NCBI RefSeq assembly: GCF_029193595.2
Contig: NZ_CP135052.1
Location: 1,488,001 to 1,552,000 of the forward strand
DNA: 64,000 bases
Source: Providencia hangzhouensis
Lineage (GTDB): Bacteria; Pseudomonadota; Gammaproteobacteria; Enterobacterales; Enterobacteriaceae
Direction of reading: 5' to 3'
Numbering within the stretch: position 1 is the stretch's first letter; every line of letters begins with the position of its first letter. Below, piece after piece: positions 17,396-28,223 of this stretch. Made by a program: the position numbers and the translations under genes. The notes under the pieces were generated by a model. The model did not search any database. It had not been told where the DNA came from and was given only the letters and a program-made list of their open reading frames with translations.

Positions 17396-19015
17396 ATGAT
17401 GGAAAAACCGATTATTTGGACTGTTTCAGTGTCTCGGTTATTTACACTATTTCGAGATATCAGCCCTGAATTTAGTGAACAAGCGGAAATCACCCCACTA
17501 AACCTTGGTTTTGAGCAGGCGGTAGAGGCCGTGCATCAACGATTACAGGGTGGACATTGTGATGCCATCATTAGTGCAGGTTCAAATGGTGCTTATTTAA
17601 AAAGCCATGTTTCAGTTCCTGTTATTATCGTGAAAATTAGCGGGTTCGATGTCATGCAAGCATTGGCCAAAGCCCGAGAGATTAGCGATAAAGTCGGGAT
17701 CATTAATTATAAAAAAACACTTTCCTCATTAGATGAATTTCAGCAACGTTTTGGTTTGCAAATTGAACAGCGTAGTTATGTCACCGCAGAAGATGCAAGA
17801 TCTCAGCTTAAAGCATTAAAAGCAATGGGAATTTCCGTTGTTGTAGGGGCTGGGCTCATCATGGATTTAGCTGATGAAATGGGGATGACAGGGGTTTTTG
17901 TCTATTCCACACAAACCATACGACAAGCATTCTCAGACGCTATCGAATTAAGCCGAATGTCGAGGCGTGAAAACCATTCGCAAGACAAATATCTCCTTCC
18001 TAATCCCGCAAAAGTCCGTTATACCATTAATGACCTGATTGGTTCGTCATTACCGATGGAACGTGTTAGGCAAACTATTATGTTGTACGCACGTTCTGAT
18101 GCAACAGTATTGATTCAAGGTGCGAGTGGAACTGGGAAAGAGATGGTGGCACAAGCGATTCATCACGAATATACCTTATTTAATCAACATAAGCGCAGTA
18201 AACAGCAAATGCCTTTTGTGGCCGTGAATTGCGGGGCGATCCCTGAAACATTATTAGAAGCCGAATTATTTGGCTATGAAGAAGGAGCCTTTACTGGCTC
18301 TCGCCGGGGTGGCCGAGCAGGGCTATTTGAACTGGCGAATGGGGGAACACTGTTCTTAGATGAAATTGGTGAAATGCCGATTGCATTACAAACAAAATTA
18401 TTACGAGTGCTCGAAGAGCGTTCTGTCGTGCGTGTTGGGGGGTATAAACCGTTAAAAGTCAATGTACGAGTCATTTGTGCGACTCATTGCGATTTAGACC
18501 GTTGGGTAAGAGAAGGGCATTTTCGTGCCGATCTATTTTATCGGCTCGGGGTATTGAGAATGCGAGTTCCAGCACTCAATGAACGTGGCGATGATATTTT
18601 TGTATTAGCGGAGCGGTTACTTAAGTTAGCCTTTGCAGGCTTAATGCTGCCGTTGCCTTCTTTTCGTGTACAGCAGTTAATTGCGTGTAAACGCTTTTTT
18701 GTTGAGTATTCATGGCCCGGTAATGTGCGAGAACTCAGAAACTTAATGGAGCGAGTTGCACTTTATTGTAGCGCATACCCCGAAAAGGCCATTAGTGAGG
18801 AAATGTTGGCGAGTCTATCTCCTGAGCGCAAATGGGATGCAACAAGCCATGAGGTTGTTATCGATAAAAGTAAGGAACCGCTTACTGACGTGATGAATAG
18901 GTTTGGTGGTGATCGTAAAGCCGTAGCTCAGTATTTAGGTATTAGCAGAACAACCCTGTGGCGGCGTCTTTCTTTATTAGAGAAAGCAAATCAGGTAAAT
19001 CACGATACTAAATAA
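17396..19015 (+). CDS. prpR: Sigma-54-dependent activator of propionate catabolism
   Basis: 539 aa from the chosen start. Residues about 5-195 form the PrpR_N sensor domain, which in relatives binds 2-methylcitrate (conserved AGSNGAYLKS). The AAA+ domain follows, with Walker A GASGTGKE near residue 242, the sigma-54 contact loop EGAFTG and Walker B GTLFLDEIGE. A Fis-type helix-turn-helix lies at the C-terminus (QYLGISRTTLWRRL). It activates the divergent prpBCD promoter. Three in-frame ATGs open the gene (17390, 17396, 17399); AGAAGG at 17383-17388 is best spaced for 17396. Confidence 0.93.
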   Translation: MMEKPIIWTVSVSRLFTLFRDISPEFSEQAEITPLNLGFEQAVEAVHQRLQGGHCDAIISAGSNGAYLKSHVSVPVIIVKISGFDVMQALAKAREISDKVGIINYKKTLSSLDEFQQRFGLQIEQRSYVTAEDARSQLKALKAMGISVVVGAGLIMDLADEMGMTGVFVYSTQTIRQAFSDAIELSRMSRRENHSQDKYLLPNPAKVRYTINDLIGSSLPMERVRQTIMLYARSDATVLIQGASGTGKEMVAQAIHHEYTLFNQHKRSKQQMPFVAVNCGAIPETLLEAELFGYEEGAFTGSRRGGRAGLFELANGGTLFLDEIGEMPIALQTKLLRVLEERSVVRVGGYKPLKVNVRVICATHCDLDRWVREGHFRADLFYRLGVLRMRVPALNERGDDIFVLAERLLKLAFAGLMLPLPSFRVQQLIACKRFFVEYSWPGNVRELRNLMERVALYCSAYPEKAISEEMLASLSPERKWDATSHEVVIDKSKEPLTDVMNRFGGDRKAVAQYLGISRTTLWRRLSLLEKANQVNHDTK

Positions 19016-19467
19016 TAATTAATCTGTATTCATTCAGGAGGGGGGTTGATTAAAAGGTAATGGATTAGTGAGAGTGCCATAAAGGAGATAATTAGGTTGT
19101 TTTTATTCATGGAATCATTGAATACTACTTGTTGAATTAAATTCATTCAGTCGTGTTCAGTGACAAATAAATTATTTTGTTATTAAGTGCTTTTAGGATT
19201 TTTTCCATATGACTTAAGTTGTATCAAATCGTAACAAAAAACAGTGATGTTTATATTTATCTATTATTTTGATTTTTAAGTATTACTTTTGTTTTTCTTG
19301 TTGTTCTTTCACTAAATTCACCATCGTAAAAAACGTGATTTTTCTCACATAAATTATTTTGCTAGTCACCATTAGATTTTCTCATTTTAACTTCATGATT
19401 GAACGTTCTATATTGCGCTCAAATTAGTCCTATCTTTGTTTTTTTACTACTGCACTAATCGCCGAAA
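19016..19467. other. Intergenic region, nothing clear
   Basis: About 450 AT-rich bases between prpR and the MFS permease gene. No terminator with a T tract was found after prpR, and no open frame with a ribosome binding site. Confidence 0.4.
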
Positions 19468-19489
19468 TGTGTTCTTTCTTGAGAACACA
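19468..19489. promoter_or_regulatory. Inverted repeat upstream of MFS gene, possible operator
   Basis: TGTGTTCT / AGAACACA eight-base arms around a six-base centre, ending 66 bases before the permease start. A candidate regulator-binding site; the regulator is unknown. Confidence 0.35.
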
Positions 19490-19555
19490 ATGTTGTCGTA
19501 TTCAACGATGTAGTTGCAGCGCATATTATTTATTTTGTTAGTTGGAGAGTTGGGC

Positions 19556-20719
19556 GTGAATCAGTCCACTACTATCATGCGCAAACGCGACAATGCATTC
19601 GTTCCTGTTGCAGGGTTAACGATTTTTGCTATTGCATCGGGTTATTTAATGAGCTTAATCCCATTATCGATGGGAAGTTTTGGTATTGATACGCAATATG
19701 CGGGTTGGTTAGCGAGTGCGTATTATATTGGTTTATTAATTGGCTCAATGTTAATTGAACCAATTATTGCCAAAATAGGCCATCGTCTCGCCTTTATTGG
19801 CTTTTTATTGATGCTTGCCGCGACAGTTATTGTACTGCCGTGGACCCCGACCATTGAAGCTTGGTTGCCAAACCGCTTAGTTGCAGGGGTTGCAGTGGCG
19901 GGGATTTTTGTGGTTGTCGAATCTTGGTTATTGATTGGCGATAATCCGAAAGAGCGTGCTAAACGTTTAAGTTTTTATATGACGTCATTGTATGGCGGAA
20001 CCACTCTTGGCCAGCTTGCTATTGGTGTTATTGGAACCCATGGTGCTTATCCGTTTATGGTGGTATTAGGGTTATTATTATTAGCGGTAATGCCACCGTT
20101 ATTAGTACGTCAAGGCCAGCCAGAAAGTGGTTCGCATCAAAAACTGTCATTGAAAAAAATTGCTCGTTTAAGTAAACCTGCAATTATCGGTTGTATGGTT
20201 TCTGGTATTACCATGGGGACTATCTATGGGTTAATGCCGTTATCATTGAAAAAAGACCAATTCACCACCGACCAAGTCGGTGTGTTGATGGCTTCAATTA
20301 TTCTTGGTGGGATGTTAATACAGCCAGTTGTTAGCAAATTATCTGTCTTAATGAGTAAAACCTTATTACTTGCGATGGTTTCATTATTAGGTGTTTTTGC
20401 TATGGGTGTTATTTATATTTCGAGTGACTACTTAGTTATGATTGTCGCTTTAGCGCTACTCGGTATGTCAACTTTTGCCCTATATCCTGTGGCGATAACG
20501 TTGGCGTGTGATAACTTAGATTCCTCCTATATCGTCGCAGCAACACAAGTGATGCTGTTTAGTTACAGTATAGGTTCAGCAATGGGGCCTATCGCAGCAG
20601 GGACGTTTTTAGGCCAACATAATGGTTTAGTGAATTTCTTCTTTATTGTGCTGTTAGTGACTGCGATTTATATGTTAATTGCGAGCTTACGTCGTAAAGC
20701 CAGTGTGTTAGCAAATTAA
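19556..20719 (+). CDS. MFS transporter, YcaD-like
   Basis: 387 aa with about 12 predicted membrane helices. It resembles E. coli YcaD: a long first helix, GWLASAYYIGLLIGS after helix 1, RLVAGVAVAGIFVVVESWLL, GTIYGLMPL in the second half, and FALYPVAITLACD. The substrate of YcaD-type permeases is unknown. GTG 19556 is chosen because GGAG lies eight bases upstream; a TTG at 19514 extends the frame but has no ribosome binding site. An inverted repeat lies in the upstream region, and a clear terminator follows. The gene is alone in its transcription unit. Confidence 0.82.
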   Translation: MNQSTTIMRKRDNAFVPVAGLTIFAIASGYLMSLIPLSMGSFGIDTQYAGWLASAYYIGLLIGSMLIEPIIAKIGHRLAFIGFLLMLAATVIVLPWTPTIEAWLPNRLVAGVAVAGIFVVVESWLLIGDNPKERAKRLSFYMTSLYGGTTLGQLAIGVIGTHGAYPFMVVLGLLLLAVMPPLLVRQGQPESGSHQKLSLKKIARLSKPAIIGCMVSGITMGTIYGLMPLSLKKDQFTTDQVGVLMASIILGGMLIQPVVSKLSVLMSKTLLLAMVSLLGVFAMGVIYISSDYLVMIVALALLGMSTFALYPVAITLACDNLDSSYIVAATQVMLFSYSIGSAMGPIAAGTFLGQHNGLVNFFFIVLLVTAIYMLIASLRRKASVLAN

Positions 20720-20746
20720 TTTTATCGACAAATAAAACTGCTAAAT

Positions 20747-20780
20747 AAAAGGCTCTGTGAATTACTTACAGGGCCTTTTT
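20747..20780 (+). terminator. Rho-independent terminator after MFS gene
   Basis: Twelve-base stem with one G-T pair (AAAAGGCTCTGT / ACAGGGCCTTTT) and a nine-base loop ending in five T. The A-rich left edge would also serve the convergent gene at 20791. Confidence 0.85.
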
Positions 20781-20790
20781 GTCGTTCTAA

Positions 20791-21750
20791 TTATTTCTTT
20801 TTATTGACGGTTGAAGGTGACAGTTGTGCTTCAATGGGTGAATGCTTTGTATTACGTACAATGCGTTGCTCCCAAAGCTCCCCTAATTTGAAATCCCATG
20901 ATAGCGGTGATATTTCTGTTCTACCTGCATTTGGGGCAAATGTAAGTTCGCTGAAATACAAGGTATTTTCATCAGACATCAAAAAATCTGCTCGGCAATA
21001 ATCAAAAGGTGTGACGAGTATTTCTGCTAACCGTAACATTTCTTTGAATAGTGGTGGCTCAGATACGGGTTCCAACATGTTCGGATAACCAAAAGTCACG
21101 GGTTGTAACTGCCAGTTGATATCATAAATATTAATAAATTCATTGCCAAATTCGTCTGAGTAGTCAATCTCTGCATAGGCAGGCTTACCAGAGAAGCAAT
21201 GGATCCTGCATGTTTCTGGTACTAACTTCCGGTTTTTATTAGCGAATAAATCAATATATTCTTCACACATAATTTGTGCGGGAATAGTTTTATAATGACG
21301 TTCTCGAGTAATATAGTAAAGGTTTTTAGTTAAATGAAAATCTAATTTATTTTTGGCTTTTAGCCAGTCAAAGTGTGCTTTATCGCGACAAATAATGCTA
21401 CTACCACTGTCGTGATTGCATTTTAAAACGAAACGCTCTGGCAGTTTGTTTAGATCAATTTCATCGACACTTTTATAAGTGGCGATGATAGGTACTAAAT
21501 ATTCATTTCCTATTGTTCGTGAGATATATTCCCTTACCGCGAGTTTATCTGCAAATTGTGAATATAATGGATTTTTATCTCGCAACATTCTAAAATTTAC
21601 TTTCTCATTAAAGCTTTTTGGGGCTTTAAAATCAGGGCGGTAATTGAGTTTTTTAGTAAATTTATTAGTGAGATATGTTTTGTCACTCATTATAAGTGTA
21701 CGTAATTTTTTTATAAAATACTCTGCTTTTTTCATGCGAGCACCAACCAT
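20791..21750 (-). CDS. ATP-grasp enzyme of TupA type (surface polysaccharide-related)
   Basis: 319 aa. The sequence has the pattern of ATP-grasp proteins related to TupA: LNYRPDFKAPKSFNEKVNFRML at the start, FVLKCNHDSGSS (nucleotide-binding strand and glycine turn), CEEYID, and the metal-binding end with YCRADFLMSD and LYFSELTFAPNAG. Such enzymes usually join amino acids to surface polysaccharides and sit in capsule or O-antigen clusters; here it is isolated. Its acceptor and donor are unknown. An alternative start at 21735 (MKKAEYF) is equally possible, since neither start has a strong ribosome binding site. It converges on the MFS gene. Confidence 0.75.
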   Translation of the reverse strand: MVGARMKKAEYFIKKLRTLIMSDKTYLTNKFTKKLNYRPDFKAPKSFNEKVNFRMLRDKNPLYSQFADKLAVREYISRTIGNEYLVPIIATYKSVDEIDLNKLPERFVLKCNHDSGSSIICRDKAHFDWLKAKNKLDFHLTKNLYYITRERHYKTIPAQIMCEEYIDLFANKNRKLVPETCRIHCFSGKPAYAEIDYSDEFGNEFINIYDINWQLQPVTFGYPNMLEPVSEPPLFKEMLRLAEILVTPFDYCRADFLMSDENTLYFSELTFAPNAGRTEISPLSWDFKLGELWEQRIVRNTKHSPIEAQLSPSTVNKKK

Positions 21751-22108
21751 TCTAAAATTGTAGTGTGTAATTAAAATCTAATTTTTATTTGATTATATTT
21801 TTTATAACTTAAATAAAGCATCAATAAATGTAACGGTCAATTTAATAATTTCTTAATAAATAAATATTAAACAAAAGATAAATAATGTTCATTTTGTTAA
21901 TAATAGCCGGATATCCGTACACTTTTATATCAATAATTCAATCGATCGTTTTAATTATTCGTCATTAATAATAAGGGTATTGTTTATTTAAAGTGTAACA
22001 AAAGTAAAGAAGATAGACCTTAAGGATTTATTTAGATAATGTCCCTCCTAAAATAAGGGAATAGAGGGGACATTTGAGAGAATTGTTATTTATAACTTAC
22101 TAAGATGA
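21751..22108. other. Intergenic region with a weak hairpin
   Basis: 358 AT-rich bases between two minus-strand genes. A short hairpin (AATGTCCC at 22038-22045 with GGGACATT at 22067-22074) lies about 35 bases beyond the desaturase stop and may end that transcript. The promoter of the ATP-grasp gene must lie here too. Nothing else recognised. Confidence 0.4.
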
Positions 22109-23206
22109 CTATTTTAATGGCGGCTGCCCCATCTTTTTTAGGAATCGTATTTGGGCCGCAACGAGTTGTTTGTAATCAATACAACGATATGGCATATCAT
22201 ATTGCTGCGCCAATTGGGCTAAGATGCGAGCTAAAGCAGGGTAATGGCGGTGATGCCAATGAGGAAAAATATGATGTGTAAGATGGTAGTTTAGTCCCCC
22301 AGTTAAACGCCATAAATAATGGGGGGTCGGTAGCCAGTCACAAGCCGTGACAAAATTATGATGGTACCAACCATGCTTGATCTGTTTATCTTCAGGCGCA
22401 GTGAAAAACTGCGTCTCTGCCCAATGTGTACCGAGTAATAAATAAATGACAAAAATGGATGCAATCATTTGGCTCAATAAGTAAGTGATAAGTATTGTTG
22501 TTAAGCTGATCCCATGGCTGTGAGCCACTAGCAGTGGGGTGCCAATCATTAATATTAAGTGACATACTTTGCTACCTAAAAATAGCGTCCAACCCAGTTT
22601 ACCCTGTAAAACTTTCTGTGTTTTTAAGCGTGTTTTCCCTGTTCTGTCCGACCAATCAAAAACCAGTGCTATCCATGTGAGTGATAATGATGCAACGAAA
22701 GGCCAATAAATATGTTGATATTTCATGAAAGGCCGCCAGCGTTGAAATGGCGTTTGGCGGAATATACCATTTTCTTCAGTATCTAAATCATAATGCTCAA
22801 TGTTGGCATAGTGATGGTGATAATGAACATGGCGTGTACGCCAAAACTCTGGCTCTAAACCTAAAGGTAATGTCACTAAACGGCCAAATAACCGATTTTT
22901 CCAGCTTGATTTAAATAAGGTATTATGACAGGCATCGTGCTGGCCAATCACATTCAATAGCATGATGAGTAAAACAAATACAAAATAGGATAATATGTAA
23001 ATTGAGGTAGATGTTGTTATGAGTGTTGGCAGGTAACTCAGAAGAGCAAAAATAAACAAGATAGCAATTGCAGTAAGATCATATCGGCTGGCAAATACGT
23101 GATCTTGCTTAGTTTGCAGATATTCTTGACTAGCTTGTTTTAATGCAGCATGAAATTGTTGTTCGTTAGCATTTGCGAACTTGAGTTCGAAGTCAGTGTG
23201 ATGCAT
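22109..23206 (-). CDS. Membrane fatty acid desaturase
   Basis: 365 aa. All three histidine boxes of membrane di-iron desaturases are present: HDACH (90-94), HVHYHHH (126-132) and HLTHH (308-312). Four or more hydrophobic helices lie between them. The enzyme would introduce a cis double bond into an acyl lipid using O2 and an electron donor. No cytochrome b5 domain or reductase gene is adjacent. Enterobacteria normally make unsaturated lipids anaerobically with FabA/FabB, so an aerobic desaturase is an accessory trait. Substrate and position are not predictable. The gene is monocistronic. Confidence 0.88.
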   Translation of the reverse strand: MHHTDFELKFANANEQQFHAALKQASQEYLQTKQDHVFASRYDLTAIAILFIFALLSYLPTLITTSTSIYILSYFVFVLLIMLLNVIGQHDACHNTLFKSSWKNRLFGRLVTLPLGLEPEFWRTRHVHYHHHYANIEHYDLDTEENGIFRQTPFQRWRPFMKYQHIYWPFVASLSLTWIALVFDWSDRTGKTRLKTQKVLQGKLGWTLFLGSKVCHLILMIGTPLLVAHSHGISLTTILITYLLSQMIASIFVIYLLLGTHWAETQFFTAPEDKQIKHGWYHHNFVTACDWLPTPHYLWRLTGGLNYHLTHHIFPHWHHRHYPALARILAQLAQQYDMPYRCIDYKQLVAAQIRFLKKMGQPPLK

Positions 23207-23762
23207 GCTACTCTCATTTGAGGTTGTCTTCTTTTAATTAAAGAGTATATCTTCACTAAGTAAAGCGTCGCAAAATAAATATGAAGGGGGAGAAATATTT
23301 CGACTTATTCTGAATCAATTTTTATCAAGAATAATAATTTTTGGTATTTTGGACGAATATTTTTGAGAAATATCGATATAAATTGAGAATTTGTGCAAAG
23401 TAAACAATTAAATACGAGTTATCCATTAATTAAACTGATATATATTCTATAAAGTATTTGGTCAAAACACGTACTTATTAACTTTCTAAAATATAAAAAC
23501 TAGCTACATCCTTGTAGAGTGATCCTTTAATATTAAGGTATCAGGGAAAAATGTGTCTGTCTGTAATAAATTATGTAAAAAGAATACTCAATCTAGTTTA
23601 CTATGTTAATAATAAAATATAGTTATCATTTTAGATGGATTTGTTTTAATTATTCATTATATTTATTTTGCCTAAGCTAAATTAGGAGCTTACCTATATT
23701 AATAATGTGTCAAAATGATGAAATAGTCACAGATAAATTATTTTTCGAATAAGGAATGTTAT
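23207..23762. other. AT-rich divergent promoter region
   Basis: 556 bases between the divergent desaturase and DUF1090 genes. It holds promoters for both, but I see no confident operator or repeat and no open frame. Confidence 0.4.
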
Positions 23763-24089
23763 ATGAAAAAAATACTGTTAATAATTTTATCAACACTGAT
23801 TATTCCTGTGTCCGCTCAAGCAGGTTATCAATATTATGGTTGTGATAAAAAAATCTATCAACTAGAGAAACAGCTAAAATACGCCAAAATGCATGGTAAC
23901 CGAAATAGAGTTGCGGGGTTAGAGCGCGCTATTTCAAATGTACAAAATAACTGTTACGACCATTATTCGGGGGCGACTGGGCCAACAAAATTAAATCATC
24001 GTTATAGCTTTACTGAAGCAGATCGTTTAGAGCAGCAGATAGAAGCATTACAAGATGAAATAGAACGCTTAAAAGCGGCTAAAAATTAA
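23763..24089 (+). CDS. DUF1090 family periplasmic protein (YqjC-like)
   Basis: 108 aa with a Sec signal peptide (cleavage expected after SAQA, residue 20). The mature part has the DUF1090 pattern: GCDKKIYQLEKQLKYAKMHGN, RVAGLERAISNVQNNC, then a C-terminal coiled helix (LEQQIEALQDEIERLKAAK). Two Cys bracket the helical core and could form a disulfide. E. coli YqjC is the known relative; its function is undefined. The gene is preceded by a long AT-rich region and stands alone. Confidence 0.85.
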   Translation: MKKILLIILSTLIIPVSAQAGYQYYGCDKKIYQLEKQLKYAKMHGNRNRVAGLERAISNVQNNCYDHYSGATGPTKLNHRYSFTEADRLEQQIEALQDEIERLKAAKN

Positions 24090-24152
24090 CTCAATACGTA
24101 ATATTAAAATCAAATATTATTTATAAGCTAAAAACCGTGTTGGATGAATTTA

Positions 24153-24225
24153 GCGCTATAGCTGCTTGTCGTAATTATTGTCATATTCACTTTAATTGTT
24201 GTCTAGCTATAGCGCATTGAATTAA
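24153..24225. repeat. Long-range 11-bp inverted repeat
   Basis: GCGCTATAGCT at 24153-24163 and AGCTATAGCGC at 24215-24225, with a 51-base spacer, between the DUF1090 and bestrophin genes. It could fold into a stem in RNA; there is no T tract, so a terminator role is unlikely. Confidence 0.5.
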
Positions 24226-24276
24226 TCAGTGAAATAATAAGTTAACGTCGTTTTTTAATATTGTATACTTTTTATT

Positions 24277-25194
24277 ATGGTTATTCGTCCTCATCAACAC
24301 TGGTTTTTTCGGTTATTCGACTGGCATGGCTCTGTACTGTCAAAAATAACATTTCGGCTTTCTCTAAATATAATGATATCAATCGTAGCAGTACTAAGTT
24401 TCCAATGGTACGAGCGATTAGGTATACACTTAACAATAGCCCCCTTTAGCTTACTAGGGATTGCCATCGCAATATTCCTAGGTTTTCGCAATAATGCATG
24501 TTACAGCCGCTTGATTGAGGCTCGCACACTCTGGGCTTCGTTATTAATTAACCAAAGAAATATTCTAAGAAATATTAAAGGGTTATTACCTAATGATCAG
24601 GCCGCCCAAAAGGAATTTGCTAATTTGCTGATTGCTTTTGGTTGGAGCCTTAAACATGAATTAAGGAAAACCAGCCCAGTCATTGATATGTATAGGTTAT
24701 TACCCCGTACTATTTTTGATGAGGTTATCCGAAGTCCGTTTCCCACTAGCCGAATATTATTGCAGATTGGCCTAAAGGTGGGGGAATTACGCGATAAAAA
24801 AGTCATCAGTGATGTACTCTTTCAAGCTATTAATAAAGATATTAATGCGCTATCGGAAGTTCTTGGCGGCTGCGAACGTATTGCGAACACGCCGATCCCG
24901 TTTGCTTATACACTAATTTTGCAGCGAACAGTTTACTTATTTTGTTCGTTACTTCCATTTGCATTGGTTGTTGACCTACATTATATGACGCCATTTGTTT
25001 CTGTTTTTATTTCTTACACTTTTTTAGCGTGGGATGCACTAGCCGAGGAACTTGAAGATCCTTTTGGGACTGCTGCAAATGATTTACCGCTGAATGCCAT
25101 TTGTAATAGTATTGAACGCAATGCATTGGATATGTTGGATATTCAACCACTTCCCCCTCAGTACCAGCCAGATAAATATTTTAACTTGTTGTAG
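24277..25194 (+). CDS. Bestrophin family protein (YneE-like ion channel)
   Basis: 305 aa, the normal size for bacterial bestrophins. It follows E. coli YneE closely: RPHQHWFFRLFDWHGSVLSKI at the start, APFSLLGIAIAIFLGFRNNACY in the second helix, GCERIANTPIPFAYTLIL, FALVVDLHYMTPF and the acidic AEELEDPFG near the end. Bacterial bestrophins form pentameric channels in the inner membrane; ion selectivity differs between members. The gene precedes frmRAB by about 190 bases but has no clear link to formaldehyde. Confidence 0.9.
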   Translation: MVIRPHQHWFFRLFDWHGSVLSKITFRLSLNIMISIVAVLSFQWYERLGIHLTIAPFSLLGIAIAIFLGFRNNACYSRLIEARTLWASLLINQRNILRNIKGLLPNDQAAQKEFANLLIAFGWSLKHELRKTSPVIDMYRLLPRTIFDEVIRSPFPTSRILLQIGLKVGELRDKKVISDVLFQAINKDINALSEVLGGCERIANTPIPFAYTLILQRTVYLFCSLLPFALVVDLHYMTPFVSVFISYTFLAWDALAEELEDPFGTAANDLPLNAICNSIERNALDMLDIQPLPPQYQPDKYFNLL

Positions 25195-25347
25195 TGCTAA
25201 TCTATTCATTCTTGAAGACAGTAGAGCGTGATATTCACGTTTTACTGTTTCTCCTTATTTCTCTTTCCTCTTTTTTCTTTTCTATCGAATATTATTTTGT
25301 CTTTTTGGGTCATACAAATCAGGAATTCTGTACAGATAATCTTATCA

Positions 25348-25373
25348 ATACTATACTCCCCCTATGTATACTA
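25348..25373 (+). promoter_or_regulatory. FrmR operator upstream of frmRAB
   Basis: ATACTATACTCCCCCTATG plus the following TATACTA form a C-tract flanked by AT-rich inverted arms, as in the E. coli frm operator and other CsoR/RcnR-family sites. It ends 13 bases before the frmR ATG, in the promoter position. Confidence 0.75.
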
Positions 25374-25386
25374 AAGGGGCTTAAAT

Positions 25387-26789
<1,403 letters not shown>

Positions 26790-26799
26790 GGAGTCTTTG

Positions 26800-27636
26800 A
26801 TGGAGAGAATTGAACGCCATGCGTGTTTTGGGGGCTGGCAGGATGTTTATCAACATCAATCCACCGTGCTCGGCTGTGAAATGAAGTTCGCAGCTTTTCT
26901 ACCACCACAAGCGAAAACAACCGTCTGCCCAGTGATTTATTGGTTATCAGGGTTAACCTGTAATGAACAAAATTTTATTACTAAGGCGGGAGCCCAACAA
27001 TTTGCGGCAGAACATGGCGTGGTTATAATCGCACCAGATACTAGCCCTCGAGGGCCTGAGGTTGCTGATGACGAGGCTTATGATTTAGGACAAGGCGCAG
27101 GTTTTTATGTGAATGCTCTGCAAGCCCCGTGGAGTCATCATTACAGAATGTATGATTATATTGTGTCTGAGCTACCTGATTTAATCGAAACACATTTGCC
27201 TGTATCTGATAAACGTTCTATTTTTGGCCATTCTATGGGTGGACACGGGGCTTTAATGATTGGCTTACGAAATGCAGGCCGATATTCTAGTTTATCTGCA
27301 TTTTCTCCTATTGTTGCTCCAACCCAAGTTCCATGGGGGCGCAAAGCCTTTATGGCTTATCTGGGGGAAGAAACAGCTAGCTGGTCTCAATATGACACTG
27401 TTGAATTAATCGGAAAAGCGGAGGCTATTCCACCTATTTTAGTGGATGTAGGCACTGCGGATCCTTTCTATCAAGAACAATTAAAACCCGAGTTATTTGC
27501 AGATATTTGTGACAAAAAGCAATTTGAATATCGTTTGAATTTACGTGATGGATATGACCACAGTTACTATTTTATTAGTAGCTTTATTGGTGAACATATT
27601 GCATTTCATGCACGCTATTTAAACGATAATAGCTGA
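26800..27636 (+). CDS. frmB: S-formylglutathione hydrolase
   Basis: 278 aa. An esterase-D-type alpha/beta hydrolase releasing formate and glutathione. The nucleophile elbow GHSMGGHGA, oxyanion region WLSGLTCNEQNFITKAG and the C-terminal GYDHSYYFISSFIGEH with the catalytic His are present. The start at ATG 26800 is supported by AAGGAG six bases upstream and by alignment to E. coli FrmB (MELIEKHASFGGW); a longer frame overlapping frmA opens at 26749. Last gene of the frm operon. Confidence 0.95.
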   Translation: MERIERHACFGGWQDVYQHQSTVLGCEMKFAAFLPPQAKTTVCPVIYWLSGLTCNEQNFITKAGAQQFAAEHGVVIIAPDTSPRGPEVADDEAYDLGQGAGFYVNALQAPWSHHYRMYDYIVSELPDLIETHLPVSDKRSIFGHSMGGHGALMIGLRNAGRYSSLSAFSPIVAPTQVPWGRKAFMAYLGEETASWSQYDTVELIGKAEAIPPILVDVGTADPFYQEQLKPELFADICDKKQFEYRLNLRDGYDHSYYFISSFIGEHIAFHARYLNDNS

Positions 27637-27679
27637 GTATGGTAGTGTTAGGTATATTGAAGTTTTAGGTATATTGTAG

Positions 27680-27704
27680 GGTGAGGCCAATAGTTGGTTT
27701 CACC
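27680..27704. terminator. Hairpin after frmB, possible terminator
   Basis: Eleven-base stem with two G-T pairs (GGTGAGGCCAA / TTGGTTTCACC) and a three-base loop between convergent frmB and the HEAT gene. No clear T tract. It is preceded by a short direct repeat TTAGGTATATTG at about 27647-27677. Confidence 0.5.
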
Positions 27705-27740
27705 TTGCTATTCCTTAACGTTTTAATCATGCCTAAATCG

Positions 27741-27959
27741 CTACTCTAACCCTCCATGGGAGAGCTTGCTGATTGCTTTAATCGCACTGATTGCGACATC
27801 TTTATTTGGGTCATTACATAATTCAAGTAGTCGATTAATCGTATTATGTTGTTTCAGTCGTATTTTACAATCACCTAAAGCGGATATGGCAGCTATTTTT
27901 ACATCATCATTTTTTCTTTTCGTTAAATCAAGTAATGTATTTATGACTTTGTTATCCAT
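27741..27959 (-). CDS. Small HEAT-repeat protein, copy 1
   Basis: 72 aa. Two HEAT-like helical hairpins: VINTLLDLTKRKNDDVKIAAISALGD and TINRLLELCNDPNKDVAISAIKAISKLS. The DDVKIAAISALGD and KDVAISAIKAI motifs are the second-helix signatures of HEAT/PBS-lyase repeats. No signal peptide or membrane segment. AGGA lies about seven bases before the ATG. It is about two-thirds identical to the gene at 28224 by eye, so the pair arose by duplication. Function unknown; such mini-solenoids usually mediate protein contacts. Confidence 0.75.
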   Translation of the reverse strand: MDNKVINTLLDLTKRKNDDVKIAAISALGDCKIRLKQHNTINRLLELCNDPNKDVAISAIKAISKLSHGGLE

Positions 27960-28223
27960 CTTTTATCCTAATCAGGGTATTAAGAAATAAAGTTAATTAA
28001 AATCCATTTGTTTCAAAATATTAATTTCAATGTAGAGATGCTACTAAAAGAAAGAATTTGTTAATATCAAAAAACACAACTAATATGGATATAGTATGAT
28101 TAGGTTTGTGTATGAATAGGTAGCAAAAATCATACCTATTCATATATAGGGATTAGGAAGATTAAATAAGATTAATTAAAAAACCTGTGCTTTAACGGAT
28201 TGATAAAAAATATTATTTGTATA

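Noticed and set aside
17161..17493. 110-codon minus-strand frame across the prpB-prpR gap
   Set aside because: It covers the sigma-54 promoter and the antisense of the prpR start; not a plausible gene.
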